64,000 bases of DNA from Dromaius novaehollandiae (taxonomy: Eukaryota; Chordata; Aves; Casuariiformes; Dromaiidae), in NCBI RefSeq assembly GCF_036370855.1, contig NC_088111.1, positions 19,999,501-20,063,500 of the forward strand, written 5' to 3'. The position numbers and the translations under genes were made by a program. Shown piece by piece: positions 36,501 to 51,500 of the stretch. Positions within the stretch are counted from its first letter, which is position 1. Each line of letters opens with the position of its first letter. The notes below the pieces were generated by a model. It saw only the letters and a program-made list of their open reading frames with translations, was not told the origin of the DNA and did not search any database.

Positions 36501-39500
36501 AGATTAAATACATCTTGTTTGATTTTGATGCTCCAGCACTGACATAGATATTACTCTAACTGAAAGCTGCTCAAAGTCATAGTCCAGTAAGAGTCAAGCC
36601 TCATGGGATATGCAAACCACATCTCCCTTAACTAAAAAGGAATACTTCAGCTTCATTTCCCATACCTTCTGCTAGGGTAGGAAAGCTTTCCACCAGGAAT
36701 GTGTATTTTTTGTTCTTATTTTATTGAGACAAAGCCTTCTCCCAAAGAAGCTGTTTCACTGCTTAACTATTGTAGCTTGGTGTGATACTGTTATTGAGAT
36801 TTTATACATAAAAATAAAATAAATATTTTAATTAAATCTCAGCAATAAGGATGTATCAAAATTCATTGCACAGAAAGAAGGATATCAGTTTTTTTAAATG
36901 TATCAAAAATATTTTGCTGGAGCAGTTTAATTAGCAGAGTGAACCAGTTTAATCAGGCAGTGGGATGGCATTCAGGCCAGAAGAGGAGGGGTCACTTAAA
37001 AGCCTATTTATATGAATAGAATCTGACAAATCTCATCTGATGTAATGCCATGCTTGAACATCACTAGAAGCATGGCTTCATAAAGAAGCCAGTGCATTCT
37101 GCTGAACTAAAGAACCCCGTAATCCCTATTGGAAGCTGGCTCAGGCACAGCATGCTACTGTTTTCATTTATTGGTCTCACTTACACTGATTGTGTCTAAG
37201 TGCTGCCGGAAGGTCAGTTCTGCTTCTTTACTAGGCAAGAACAGTTTCCCATGGCGGCTGTTGGGTGGTAGAGTTGTAGGAACTGCAAAGAGTCCACCAT
37301 CCGCATCAGAGCTTCCAGAACTTGAAGGACCAGCCACCAAGAGAGGTCTAGGGAGGTTTCTCAAACCTAGAAGAGTTTAAAGGCCGTTTAAATGAAGTGA
37401 AAACAACAGAAAAACAATTATTTAGTACTTGAAGGACCAGACTGAGAACTGGGACTTACGGATTCTGGCTCTGCCACCATCCATTTGTGATCTTATACAA
37501 ATCATGAAACTGAATACTTAATTTCTCCCACATGTAAATTGACATTGTGTACCTGCTTCACAAGGACACTGCAAACATTCACTTGCTTTGAAATCCTTGA
37601 ATGAAGGGAGTTAAATGCAGTTTTACACTACTAAAGAAACTAGAGCGTAGGGACCCAGTTTTGAGTCCCACACAGTCTGTGTTAACCAGCTTATCTGTTC
37701 AGTTTGTAGAAATACTCCAGTGCCCTTCCCACCAAAATATATAATGCATTTGATCCACTCCTTTTGTAGGGGAAGATAATAGATACAGACTCATTCTACA
37801 GTCTTTACATGTAACTTAGACTTATTTTTCCAAGCGTGGTAATTCAAACTGTAACCCCTATAAAATGATTCTGATGACAGAGAAATCTGAGAGCAGGGAC
37901 TGGTTTATCGAAAATACCTTCCCAAAGATGAATTGTCTTAGCAATATATACTGCACTCTGAAATAATGGTATTTGGTCCGAGTAGAAGAATTCCATTTAC
38001 ACCTTTCTTTAAAGGGAGAACTGTATTAACGTACAGCGGTACGCCTGCTCTGCAGGCATCCAATCATGTCGAAAGCCAGTATTACTAGTGCATCATCCTG
38101 AGATAACAAGGCAGCACACCTCTTTCACAGAGGTGCATACTCTATGTGTTATACTGGGTTTCGTTACAGTAGATGAAAATAGCTATTCTCACACTCAATA
38201 ATACTAGACCCACAACTGATACTGTACTCCAGCCTCTACAGCTGGGCTGGAGATCTCAGCTGGGAGGCAGCAGGCACCTGGCTCACCCGGAGGTAAAGCA
38301 TACAATGATTCTTGGTGGCTCCTGCAGCTTCCAGGGCAGGTAGACAACGCAGCACAAGCTTGGTCCACCCTAATGCAGACCTAGGTAGTACACCACACTT
38401 TATTCAAGAAGTGTTTAAAGAACATCAAGCTTTATTTGCCTATTAAATAAACATGCAGGCCTTATTATCCCCATTTCAAAAATGAAATGCTGACAGAAGC
38501 ACTGGGGGTTCACGTGGGTTCACAAGCACTGTGGTCCCTGTTTAAATGAAGAAATTACCACCTCCACCCTGCTGCTCTGAACTCTGCTCAGTTTTTCCAA
38601 AGGCTAGTTAAAACTGCAGTGTGCCAAAGGATCTAAAGTAAATCTGGTTTGAGAATTTAAAACGATAAAATAAATTAAATGTAGAATAGCAAAAATATTA
38701 GGGCCTCCACCCTGATCAGGAGCTAAGGAGAATTGTTAAAGGGAACACACAAAGTATTTTCTGAAAAAATACACCAAAAGGATTCACTGCAGAAAGTAAG
38801 GAAATGGAATACAATAGATGCAACTACAATTGTGTAATGATATTTTAAGTATTACAGGTGATTCTGCATCACAGCTGTTGTTCTGCTCCTTTCTAAACCT
38901 CCTTGCGTGATTCTTCCTATCCCCTTTTCTGTCTCCTCAGATAGCTGTGTGGCTTTTGTGAAGCTGTCAGTTTGTGAACTCTTTCAGTTATTCTGGGGCG
39001 AACAGAACTTCTAATTAGATCTTCTAATCATTATTTTCTACTGGGGAGACCAAATCAATTTATCTTTAATTAAAAAAAGACAAAAAACTAAAGAGTGGTT
39101 AGCAGCTAGACAGACTCAGGACCAAATTCTATGAGGAAACACACCTAAAAGTTACCTAGAAGTTTGCTTTCTGATAGCCAAATTACTGTAGTCATTTAAT
39201 AGAGTCATATGTGAGGATACAAAGAAGCTCTATAATTACTGTATACTAAAGGCTACAATCCAGACCACAAACAATTCATCTTCTAATTCTGAACACCTTC
39301 ACAAGGGCTGATAAATGGGATTCAGCGCGTCTAAGGGTAGAACAGAACATAGGGCAAAAATACCAGACTTGCTCAAGTATCAGTTTGTCATGCTGGAATG
39401 CCATTACCTGAGCGTATTACCCCAAGCAGAGCTGCTGAGGTGCAGAACTAGTAAGCTAGGTAGAATACTGTATTAAACACTTTTATTGCTCTTCTGTTCA

Positions 39501-42500
39501 AGCCAAACAACTCAGCTGAAGCCAACTTGGCTATCTTTGACTGGTACTGCACAAAAGCCAGAATACAGACTCCACATTTTTCACTCCCTGATTTTACACT
39601 AAAGACTGTGAGTTTCATCATAAACCATACAATCTTCTGTTAAACCATAACGGTATACAACTCTACTTATTTTGATTCAGTGATGCAACTTATAAAGACT
39701 AATAGGGACAATTATATTTGTTTTTGAATCTGCACAAACCAAACAGGTATGCCTACTTCCAGGGGATCAAATACAAAGTATTTTTATCTTCTTGCTGGTT
39801 CTGTCTGGTATTCTCAGTTGATGATCCTTATCCTTACTTAAAATACTTCAGAAATGATTTTCAAGGCATTAGGGGAAGTATAAAGTACAATCTCATAAAA
39901 ATGAACAAGTTGCAAATAAAGGAAGTTTGATTTTATTTCTGAATCTGATTTAAGGAGATATGCCCTCCTGGCCTGCGTATCTCACAGAAATGTAATGATT
40001 CCTACATTTTACCTATTAAATTATTGGACTCTTCACTAGAAATTTAAGCAACTGTGTCCTTGTCTGCAAGTAAGTGCAATGAAGCTTTAAACAGAGATGA
40101 AACTGCTGTAGCACCATTTTAAAATGAAAACCACGCAGAGCACCAACTAAGGTGTTTCACAGCATTGGTTAAATTGCTCGCAGTCCATTGCTCCTTACAG
40201 CATGGGTGTAAAAAGGGTATCATATGAATGGCAATTGTTCCCAGTAACTCTGACACTTTCACCACTTTTTTTTTTAAAGTCATAAAACATTTGCTGGCAA
40301 AGGCAACTGGCTGAAGAATGGAACTGAAATTCTTGGTCTGCATGGCTGAGGCTCATAAATTATATGAGCTGTATCTTCTAGTAGAAAAAGAAGGTAGTTC
40401 ATAACAATCATTCAGTATTTCATCTCGGCAGAATGGCACAGAAAATTTTCAGTAAAACATTATTTTAATCAGTAAACCTTAATCAGTCTAGCCCTATAAG
40501 CCTTCACTCTCGAGACCCAATACCCCATAGCAGTCCTCTCCTAACAACAGCCAGCATCTCTGCAAGACTGACTTGGTGGAACATTTTCTGGATTGTAAAC
40601 TGCATTATTGACATGGATTGTTTCTTAAGATTTAGAGAAATACTGAATTTATGACAACCCTAAAGCAAATTAACAGTATAATATTTAGGAACTCTCATTC
40701 TCCTAGAATTATGGACAAAAACAGTACTGTGGTATATAATTGGGTAGAGTTTCCCAAACACTGATATAATGTACCAATGGTCTGATTTGTTGAAGTGAGT
40801 TTTTATGAACACTCACCTGAGGAGCTGGAAGCAGCACTGGGAGAAAAAGTCTTGCTGTTGCGAAGGGCAGACTGATTTCGTGCACAACCTGGACTCCTGG
40901 TGCTGACGGCAATCACCTTTCCTGGAGGAGTCAGTGACTGTTCCTCTTGAGCAGGCTTTATAGGCGATGTGGCAACAGAGCTCATCTCAGGGGTCTAAAA
41001 ACGCAAGCACATGAACTGAATACAGTGTTTTATTGTTACAATAAATGCATTGTTAAACCCATGGCTGCTCAGGGAGCTTTAAAAACAAAAAACCCATCTT
41101 ATTACAGTATCTTTAAGTACCCTAACAACTGCCTCTGTGTGTGTATGGTGGAAGGTTAAAATTCTTTCCCCGCATATTTGGTGGTGTTAAATATCAATGG
41201 TTAAATATCATCAATTTATATTACAAACAGATGAGCATTCACAAGCTTCACAGTGTGCTGGACCACCCCAGACCCCCCCCCAAAAAATAAACAAACAAAA
41301 AAACAGTAGAGGGGAAGACAAGGATTTGCCACAGTACCAAAGGAGGAGTTGCTTTCAAATTCAATGGAAAACTAATTTTCATAAACTCTGACTATCCAGA
41401 TGGCTCCTCTGGTTGGAAGTATCCCTGGACAAAAATATTTTGCTGTTAATTCTAATCAAATAAAGATGGAAAGTTTGGAAATTTTTCCCATTCCTTCTCC
41501 TGTTTTACACTGTATCACGGCAATAAAAACAGAACCACATGGCAAGGTGCTTTACTAACTTTTCAGGTCTATCCAGTTAATTTCATTAAGTTACTTATAA
41601 GGTTTCCTAGAAAAGGCTGCCTTTTTAAGAAAGCTGTGTGCCACCACAGGCATAAAATTACCACCCACACTTGACTGCAATGCAATTTTCTACAGTTTGT
41701 TTTATGCTGGTAATCTTCATTTAAAGGCAGGAACCCCAGCACAGTTGGCCACTTTGGCTTCACTATAGATCTTGAGGAAACAGCAGGGATCTAAACAATC
41801 CCTCCTTCTTCTGTTAAAGCAGCTTTTCATCTTCCCCTTTAACACCATGATGGGAATGCTGTGCTACAGTCTAAACCGGCAGGGACTGAATCGTTCCCGG
41901 CATTCCTGACACAGCACGGCAGTTCCACCACGCTCAGGAGCTCCACGTCCCTGAAGTACGGTCCTGAAGGCAGTGACTTCCCATCGTGGGCTGGAGACTT
42001 CCAGGCTCCAGGAGAGCAGAAGTACCCGGTGGCAAAAATATCACCCTTCCTATTGTTATTCAATGAAATGTAGAGGATTTAAGAGACAATCCTTTCCAAA
42101 AGTCTACTGTACTTTCACGTAGGCAGTAAATATCATTCTTGTCTCTTGAATATATATATCATTCCCATGACAGTCACTGCCTCAAATAACCTTTCTGTGC
42201 AATTTTTTTTTTACTCTTTCAGTGTATCTTTCTGCAACAAAGTCTGTATAAACTAGTACTTTACAAAAAAAGGAAAAGGTTCCTCTTTTTATTAGAATGT
42301 ATGATATTGGTACATACCTGAAAGAACTGCATTATTTTTGGGAGGAATTGCAGTACTTTGATTAAGACACAAACAGCGCAAAAGTGACAGGAGCACACAT
42401 GCAAATAATAACTGACACAGATCATCTCTTTTTTCTCTCCCTTCTCTTCCCCCCCGCAATTTAATGAGATACTCCTCTTTCTAGTTTGCAATAGTTCAAT

Positions 42501-45500
42501 CCTATTTTCTCTGGCTGTCACATGTGACACTAGAAGTAAAACCAGATGCCAAACGAGGAGACTTTGTCACACACGTCAGTGAGATGTGAGACCAGGAGTC
42601 TTCAGAATTGAAACAAAGTCTGTATCAGACTGGAGCTGTATCTGAGAAGATGGTTTTACATTTATAAAATATGAGACACTTCAAAAATCCTACATCCTAT
42701 GTTTATAAAATCAGGATCAACAGGAGCTTTAGGGAAGGGGGAGAGGATGCTAAGAATCTACCAACAAGCAAAGATCAAAGAATTATGGGTGTTTGGGAAT
42801 AGTGATTCATTTGCATTCTATGCTGGAGTATGATGCAAATGTTATCTTTAACTCATCAGATCCCCACCATCTGAATTTAGTCAGATCTATTGAATTCCGT
42901 CTCTTTTTGGATTTTGAAAGAACGTTTTACTAAGTTTCAATCAGTTACACTAGAAGAAAATGTCCAAATTGTCACAGGGGCAGATCTTAAACTCTGGTTA
43001 AAACACACAAGAAGGAAAACAGGTTTATCCCCAGTTGTCTGCCCTAGGAAGAATGTATTTTTTCTGGGCAAGTTAAACACATGTATCTAGAGTCTCAGAA
43101 ATAAAACACGAAACTCATTTTGCCACTTTTACAAAAATCACTGCAGTAGACCAAAGTATATTGGTTATGCTATCCCAAATAAATCAATTCTTTTCACACC
43201 TATACTTAGTGTAACTTGATCTGCATTAACATTGGAAATTGAGGGTTGCAGCTTTCTTTTGGAGGGTTCACCTTAGACAGAATAGAAGGAACCTAATCTC
43301 ATGACTGATTTTTTCAGCAGCCACATTAAATGTTTATTGTAATACTACTGAAACTGAGACCCATGGCAAACCAGAAATTAAAAGGCAGTAGAAAAAACAG
43401 ATGCAGCATATTGAGAAAAAGTCCACTCTGCAGCAAGCTCTTTTGAAATGTTTTTTACATAGGTTTTTACATCTTAACGAGGCTGATCACTGATTTACTA
43501 TGAAAACAACAAGGATGGGCAATCATTCCCCAGATCATGTAACCAAGAGTTTAGCTTCTGGAGCACAAATGAGAGCTACTTACTGGTTTGGGATTGACTT
43601 CAGTAGAGATGAGTTTTAAAAGGCAGTTTAGGAGTCTCTGCTTGTGAAAGGTGGTACATGTAGGAACAGCGCTTGGTTCAGATGCTTGCTCCCTAACATC
43701 CTGGGTTTCTGGCTCCAGGACAGCCAGCCAGTCATATTCCAGCTGCAGCTTGTTCGGCTTGCCCATCATGAGGTAGACTTCTGCCAGCGTAAGGCTCTCA
43801 GAAGTTCGTAGACTCCATCCTTCTTCTCTAACCTGTTGAGAGAGCCTGCTCGGGTCATCCTTGAGAGACTTTGAACTAGATTGTCCCTGAGGTGGAGGTG
43901 GAAATGAGGAGCTCAGCTTCTCTTGAGAATCCTCCATTACCGCATCTGTTATCTCCTTGGTACAAGCATCAAGCTGTAGGCTGGGGCCATGGCTAGCCTG
44001 AGTTTCATGTCTGGATGGGCCGCTGCTGGGTGAAGCCACACTGCCTCTTGGCAGCTGTGCTGAATAGGCATCAGATGTCTCTGTGTTCCCACTTGGAAAA
44101 GCCACAGGAGAAGTATTACCAGCTGCTGGAGTAGAGTCTTTTCCATGCAGTTTGTCTGTGCAAAAACATTTCTCTGGGACGATCAGGTCCTGACAGGACT
44201 TCATGTACCGTGGGAACGGATCGAGCAGAGAGAGCTCCTCCACATCAGGGATCTTCCTGCAAGCACAAGCCGTGCTGCATGATGGTAGTACAGTTGCTTG
44301 GTCACTGGCCAGGGCCTCCCTGCCCTCCACACAGAAGGTCACTGAGCTCAGCTTTTCGTGGCTCCCTCCTGGATCTTGAAGTCCAGAAGGTGGTTTGTTG
44401 AGAGAATTAGTGATGCCAAGATTTGAGGCTGTTCCTTCCACCAGGCCAGTCTCTGGGGAACCATCTTCAGTGCCTGCAGAAACTTCAGCTGTGGGCTGAG
44501 AGGTTCTGCTTGATTCTGTAGTGCTCTCTGCCCTTCCAACACTCTTACCACCTTCTGTTCCCCGTGTGTATTTTAGTTGTCCCCTAGCTGTCCCCTGACC
44601 ACTCTGTATGCCTAGGATTTGTGCGGGGGGTAGTAAGTGAGAGTCTTTTGTGTTCTGTTTGCATTTGCCAGTTTCCTGCCAATGCACTGTGCAGAAAGCC
44701 TTGGAGTGGACCACTCTGGCTACCCCAGGCAGAGGGGTGAGTGTACAATTCTCTCCTGGAAAAAGATGGAGCATCACTTTCTCCTCTGAGAAGCTGCCTC
44801 TTGTTTCTGAGTCTCTGGTGTCTTGAAGCTGCCGTTCCTCTAGTGTTTTACGCTAAAAAAGATGCGTCAAAGAATACAACCGCCATCTGTCCCTTCAAAA
44901 GAAGCACCTGGTAGCCTACTTCGCAAATAAAAAAAAATACATAGCTGATCAGGGATATGTTCTCTACTCAGCATAGATATGAACACTCCGTGATCTTTGG
45001 AAATGAAGTTCTTCTGTGTTGATACGGGCTATACTGAAGGCTCACTAAAAGCAGCAAATTAAATCTCTATTCCAAGCAAAATTACTGATCTCTGCTTCAT
45101 GCTCCACTGCGATTAAAAAAAAAAGTCACTGCATAGTAAAACAGACTCTCCCTTTAGACAAATCCTTCTACTGCATGTGTCAAAGTTCAGAGATAGGGAT
45201 ACCTCCGTAATGTGTCATAGGGCTTGGACAGCACGTAGATACACACGAGGCAGCAGCAGCTACATAAACAAGCTTAAGCCTTGATGTGGTAAGACTACAT
45301 AAAGCAAATGGAAAGCTCTGTCCTCAATCTCTTTGCTGAAACTGTAAACAAAACAGCCAATTATTATCGAAGCTTCTTCAATGCAGTCATCCATCCATGA
45401 TGAAATGGATTCAGCTCACTGTTTACAGAAATGAAATAAAGGCAGGGAGCTTCATTATTACCCAGTGAGCTTTTCAGGGGATCATAGCAGAGAAGAGTTT

Positions 45501-48500
45501 AGGTAGAAGTGAAATGCCTGGGGTTTCCTGCTAAAGGCGCTCTCACATTAGCGATGCTGAGATACTGACCTCAATCTTTATTACGCATGGCCTGGTAAAT
45601 ATGCTAGGCAGATTTACGTTTTCGACACAAAATTGTTCCCAGGACACAGCACGCAGAACAGACTAAGCAGGAAAAGGATACAATGCGCACTTCGTGGAGA
45701 GCCCACTTCTGCTTCAGGAACTCAATGAGGCTGGAGACCTTCCGATGCAACTCCACTATCATCCTGTATGCAAGATAAACAAAGCAAAGGAACAGAGGAA
45801 AATGTCAGCAGAAGCTCAGATCACAGCCGCAGCTCTAGAACGGGAATCAAGGGAGAAACTGGCATTCTGTAACTATCCACTCCCAATCTCAAAGAAAAAG
45901 GATGAATTTTATCTGGCAATGCTAAAATGTAGATAATTCGCAATTGTGAAATATCTCAAAAGCCTATCAAATAAATTTGATTGCTGTGACTTGAGATATC
46001 AGCTTCTCCAGATAGAAGGAGAAGATGGGAAAAGAATGGAAGATTTAGCTAAACTGCAAACTGCAGGCCAAGCACAAAGCTACCACATACCAAGTACAGA
46101 AAGAAAGGGGAGCAAAATATATTTGCCCTCAATGCATTTTACAAAAAAAACCCCCTAATGCTAAAAATCCTCATTCTCCTCTCTCCATAATATTTGGTCA
46201 TCTTATGGAATTGCTCTATTTGAAAGAACAATCAGTGTTGCAAAGGTCTATTGTTCTCTGCTCTGATTTCTGGACTAGATATAAGCACTAAAATGAGCAG
46301 ACAGTGATAACACTGGGACAACAGCATCAACCACATTTTGTGGGAAGGAGGTTAATCTATAAACACCTTCCTTTCGGCTAATATCACTGTGTTGCAGTTG
46401 ACATGTTCAGAGTTTTGGTGCAGACTCCTCTGACCACTGTTTTACTTCCCTTCCCTGTGTCTTATGCTGCATTCAATGTAAACTTTAGTAGAACTAGTGC
46501 TGCAAGTAAATGTTTTACTGCCTCCTCTGCTCTGACAACTATGCGTAAATGGTACAAAGTATATTACTCTCCAACTCTGTGTTCCCACTTGGAAAAGCCA
46601 CAGGAGAAGTATTTCCCTACTCCATGCCAAGCACCACAATTAGCTCATTATTACCTAAGCCGTGGATTCTGGGCAAGACTCTGCACTCGAGCCCACGCGT
46701 GATTATTTCGTGGCTGCAACTCCACAGGGACCTTGAGAGGAAGACGCACTGGCTTCTGGTCCTCTTCATCACTAATGCCTGAAAGGAAATGAAGCAAAAA
46801 GGGCATGGGTCAAAGCAAGGATAACCCTGTCAGGTAGAAAGCTGTATTAGATTACTCAATTAGATTAAGACATCACAGATATGGGCATCATCCAAAGACA
46901 ACTTAGGCAGCTCAGCTTCACCAGTGGAGCCTACTTCCTTAGATTACCTCCTCTTCCCATATATTAACGTTTTTCCTTGGAAACTGCAACAGTATTGGAG
47001 CTTCCAGTTGAGTGTCTGGAAACTCTACACAAATATAGTATTTCATATCTTTAAACTGCACTGATGCTACTTACTGAGAGAAAGAGAGATCATATATAGT
47101 GAACTGGAGAAGGTAAAAAAGTCTAAGAAGCTCAACGCTGAACAACATACTGCTGCTTATTCACTGGTACTGGGAAGTAGACAGCACAATCTTCACATAC
47201 TTTAAAAGCACAAAGTGGCAAAGCAAAAGTGATCTTGCCTGATGCAGCTCTTTCCTTTGCAACTTAGCTATTGTCACATTCCAAGATTTAGGGAGCTGAG
47301 TGAGGCTTAAATTTACTGGGACTACACAAGCAAATGGGATAAAGAGACAACAGGGACATATCTGTGCCCAAATCAAATGTGAAATGGCACTAATTCCCCT
47401 GCCAGTGATATACGTCTCAAAACGGGCCTATTCTCTCTCCTATTTTTTCAGCCATCTGCTAAAACTCTTTCACGTTCCAGTGTCTCTTACATACCATCTG
47501 GATCACAGAGTTTCTTCAAAGCCCTGCACATTGGAGCTTTGATACGAAGGTTTCTCCCTTTGTAGCGAACAGTCGTGGCCCTAAATATATTGAAAAATAA
47601 ATATTTATAGGCACGATGTACAGAAGTTTGTGAATACATACACATTAGTGACAAAAAGTCAGATATAATCAAGTCTATAGGAATGAACAAAAACATATAA
47701 GGGGTTGCAGTGCACATTCAGAAGGGTATCTGAAGCCTTCAATCTCTTCTATCATCTTATTTTTCATTATAGAAACACTACTCTTGTAACCCTCCTCTTT
47801 CAAACTTCCATGAAACACTGTGTCCAAGTCTATCCACTGAGGGAGGGATTATGTTATATAAAGAAGTCCAGAATTATGTTTAGTTCAGTTGAAGAGACCC
47901 CGAGAGACAGCTTCTCCCTAAAATACAACTGCTTTTGCTTTAATCTTCTCCTTCTACTTCTAATACTTCATTATGAAAAAAAAGTCTAAAAAAGAGTCTT
48001 CCATTTTGGAATACCTATGCCACATTCATTGCAGAAGTAAAGTCTAACTGCTTGTGCAGGAATCAGTGCAAAATAAATGTTCACAGTACAAATTCATTGC
48101 CTTTTAGCTTCAATACCATATTAACAGCTATAAAGATCCTTAAAATCAGGACTCCATTTTATATTTTTCAAACATTAGAACTATTTAATTTTTTCACTCA
48201 GACGGCCTTGTTTTCTTGTTAGAGGCTTAAAAGGCAGGTATTGACCAACAAAGCTACTAAGAGCAATATTAACCACTTATTACCTCAACCAGTGAGGATC
48301 AGCTACCATAGAAGCAGCAGGGCTAAAAACAAATCCTTGCAAGTAGAAGGAAAGAAATTATGGAGAACATTCCTACAAGAGAATCTGATTTTTCCTGTGT
48401 TGGAAGGAAGACCACAGTAGGGAGAAAGGGTTACTGGTCTACACTGCTGAGGGAGAGCTGCAAAGGGGCAGCAGGAAGTGAAGCCAGATGTGGGAAGATG

Positions 48501-51500
48501 AAGTTGAAGAGGAAGAAACTCAAGAGTTTGAATTATTAAGCTATGAACTTCTACAGATTCAGAATCTCCCAGGGCTGGAAGGACAGATTTCCAGAACCTG
48601 CACTGAGCTATCAAAAACCAAGGGAATACGCTGAATGGACTCCGATACAGAGGGGGTGATGACTTACTCCTGAAAAGAGCAGAAAGTTCTCAAGTGCTAT
48701 AAAGAAACTAGCAACAGAGCTGTTTAAGAGAAAAACAGAAACAAAAATCCCTCCCAAGAGCTACTTGCCTAGTTCTAGATAGTGCTTCCTATCTTCACAT
48801 CTGCTACAGCAGACAACACTCTACAGCTGTTATGACAGAGGCATTGCTGCTACTTTTCCTCCTTCAACTTCAACTTAAGCTCAACTTGAATTGTTTGAAA
48901 CCAGTGGGTCCCACCAAGTCCAACAGCCAATATCTGCCAGTGAAAAGACTTTTAAAAGACACAGTAACATACATGGTTATCTATGCAATAGTGAAGAAGG
49001 TGAAACCATCGCAGTGGCCATCTTACTCCTTGAACGGGAAGCTTAATAACCTCTTGCCATAATGCTACTGAAGTGTAGCATTATCAGAAAGCCAGCGTTC
49101 TTTAGAAAATAAATCTCCTGAAACCAAGTTTAATCACATGCACCTAACACTTTATTTTTTAAATAAACCAAGTGTCAATACAAATGAAGACAGGACCAGT
49201 GTGATCACCCCACCCTCACTCACTCAAGTTAGCTAGTACTGCAACACAAAGACAGGAAACTCAAATTCTGCTGCACTCAAATTTGGCTGGCAAATGTCTG
49301 GAAAACTGCAGACCTTCCCTCTTCGTTCTGACTCTCTAGGTGGAGAATCTCCACTTTTCATCATGAGGACAAACTTTGGTCTGGAGCAATCAGAAAAGGG
49401 GGCATAGTGCAAAAGTGACTCGTACTGTACCTGGTAGAAAAACGGAAGGATTTGGCAGAAAAGAAACAATATGCAGTGGATAAAAACTCCAGATACCTAT
49501 TACTTTTCTCTGCCCAGTGGTTATTATCATTTTCTCCCAAATAGCAACTGCAAAAATGGCAGAGGACTACAACTCTTCCACTCTTCAATGGCTCCTAGAA
49601 ATGTTCTTGTTACCTTTGTTACGTTAACTACAGGGATTCACAGAAAGCTCCAATTACTCTAGGCAAAAAGATAATGCAATACTTGAGCTTGAAATCTCAG
49701 ACCTCCAGTGTCAAACCTCTTGTTATGGTATCAAAGAGCTCTGTTCCCACCATTAATGCTGTTCACGATACTAGTCATTTTATAAAGCTCATGTTGAGAT
49801 GATAGGACGCAAGAATGCGTAAGACTGCTGGAAAACAGGCAGTCAGAGAATGGCCGTAGGGAATATAACGTTGCTGCACTAACAAGCTGAAACAGTTATC
49901 CTTCTTGTTCTTGCGAGCAGTTAATGCAATCAAAACCACTGTAATAATTTCCTTTCTTAGTGAAGACATGCCTAGATGTTCCCCCCTCCTACTCCAGGAG
50001 AAAACACAGTTTCACAATGGTCTTGTACAAAATCCACTACAGCCAGCAGAAAGTGATGCGATTCACTTAATGGACCTTGAAACAGGTACCTAAATTGCAA
50101 ATCTACAATACTAATAGTGTAAGGGCATAAGTGAGGCAAGGTTTGTGGGAAGAAGCATTATTTTTTCTTAGACTAACTCGTTTACTATATAGACCAGACA
50201 AGTGCCTTTCTTCACAGGACTTGAAGGTGACCCAAAGAAGAACATGAATGCTCAAAAGGCTATTTCATCCACCTGTATCAGCTGATCTAATAAAACACAT
50301 TTTCTATCCCTACAAACTTCAGATAAATAGGAAGACATTCATGTTAAAATTTTACATCATACAAGGGATATTCTCTCTCACCTACACAAAAGTGTAGTTG
50401 TTTAACAGTAACTTCAAGCTAAAAACTGCAGCCAAGCGTTGAAAAATATGTATCAAGAACCTTAATAAACCACTGTAATTTTTCAAAATGTTAGAACACC
50501 AGGAACATGCAAATATTAGGATTATGCTAAATTAAACATGAAAAAATGCATCTTCCAAAACCATTCATTCAACAGACTGGAAAAACAATTTATCTGTTTA
50601 ACCTTTTACACACATACAACATCTCCCAAGTAACTGATTCAAGGAAAAGAGGGGAAAAGAAATGTATTCCTGCTCAATTTTCATATTCTTCTTTAAAAAT
50701 CTAATTGGTCATAGAGCATTTACGACAGTTGAGTCAGGCTACCTGCCAATCATTCCTCATTGATTTGTGTCTACCACCCGCTCTGCTGCGTCTTGGGCTG
50801 CAGGTACCCACCAGCATCAGCTACCAGCACACAGCAGCTTACAGAGAACAACCCATCAGCATCGTAAGCTCCTAGCTGCATTTGTACCTGTGCCTAAAGA
50901 CGCAGAGAGAAAACTAGGCAAAGAACAGAAAAGGAATGTGAAGAATGTAAATATATTACAGAAAAGACATTAAAAAAATCCGGAAGGACAGAAAAAGTGA
51001 TGGAGGAAGAAAGACAAATGCAAAACTGCAGATAGCCCTAGAACTGGAGCAGCAACTACTGCATTCCTTGAGTACTGAGTAAGAATAACAGTTCAGAACT
51101 GAGCACCAAAATATGCTCTTCAGTAAATGAACACAGAACATGGCTGAATTTACATTAAAAACCTCATGTGCAAAGTCACCAGTTTCTTGGTCCTGTCACT
51201 ACAGCACTCTTTGGCTACAGCAATCAATATTTTTATTTTCATTGTAGCCTAGAATCTACGGTGTTAGAAGAAGTAGCACCTCACCTCTCTAGATCTAGGT
51301 ATTCTGCTTGGAAAGTCAGGAATAACTGCCCTAACTCCTGTTTCCATAAAGTGTGATGGGTTTAAAGCAATCTAGGGAAAGTCTGATAATAAAGTTATTC
51401 TACCTTTAAACTAGTATAAAAGTTGGTATCTTTGAATACTGTAGTTTCTTAACTGAAACAGATAGCGTAAGAGAGTGGCTAAGGAATAGTTTTATTAATT

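Noticed and set aside
43949-44551. Additional open frames within the large CRAMP1 exon
   Set aside because: They are alternative frames of a well-supported 423-codon exon.
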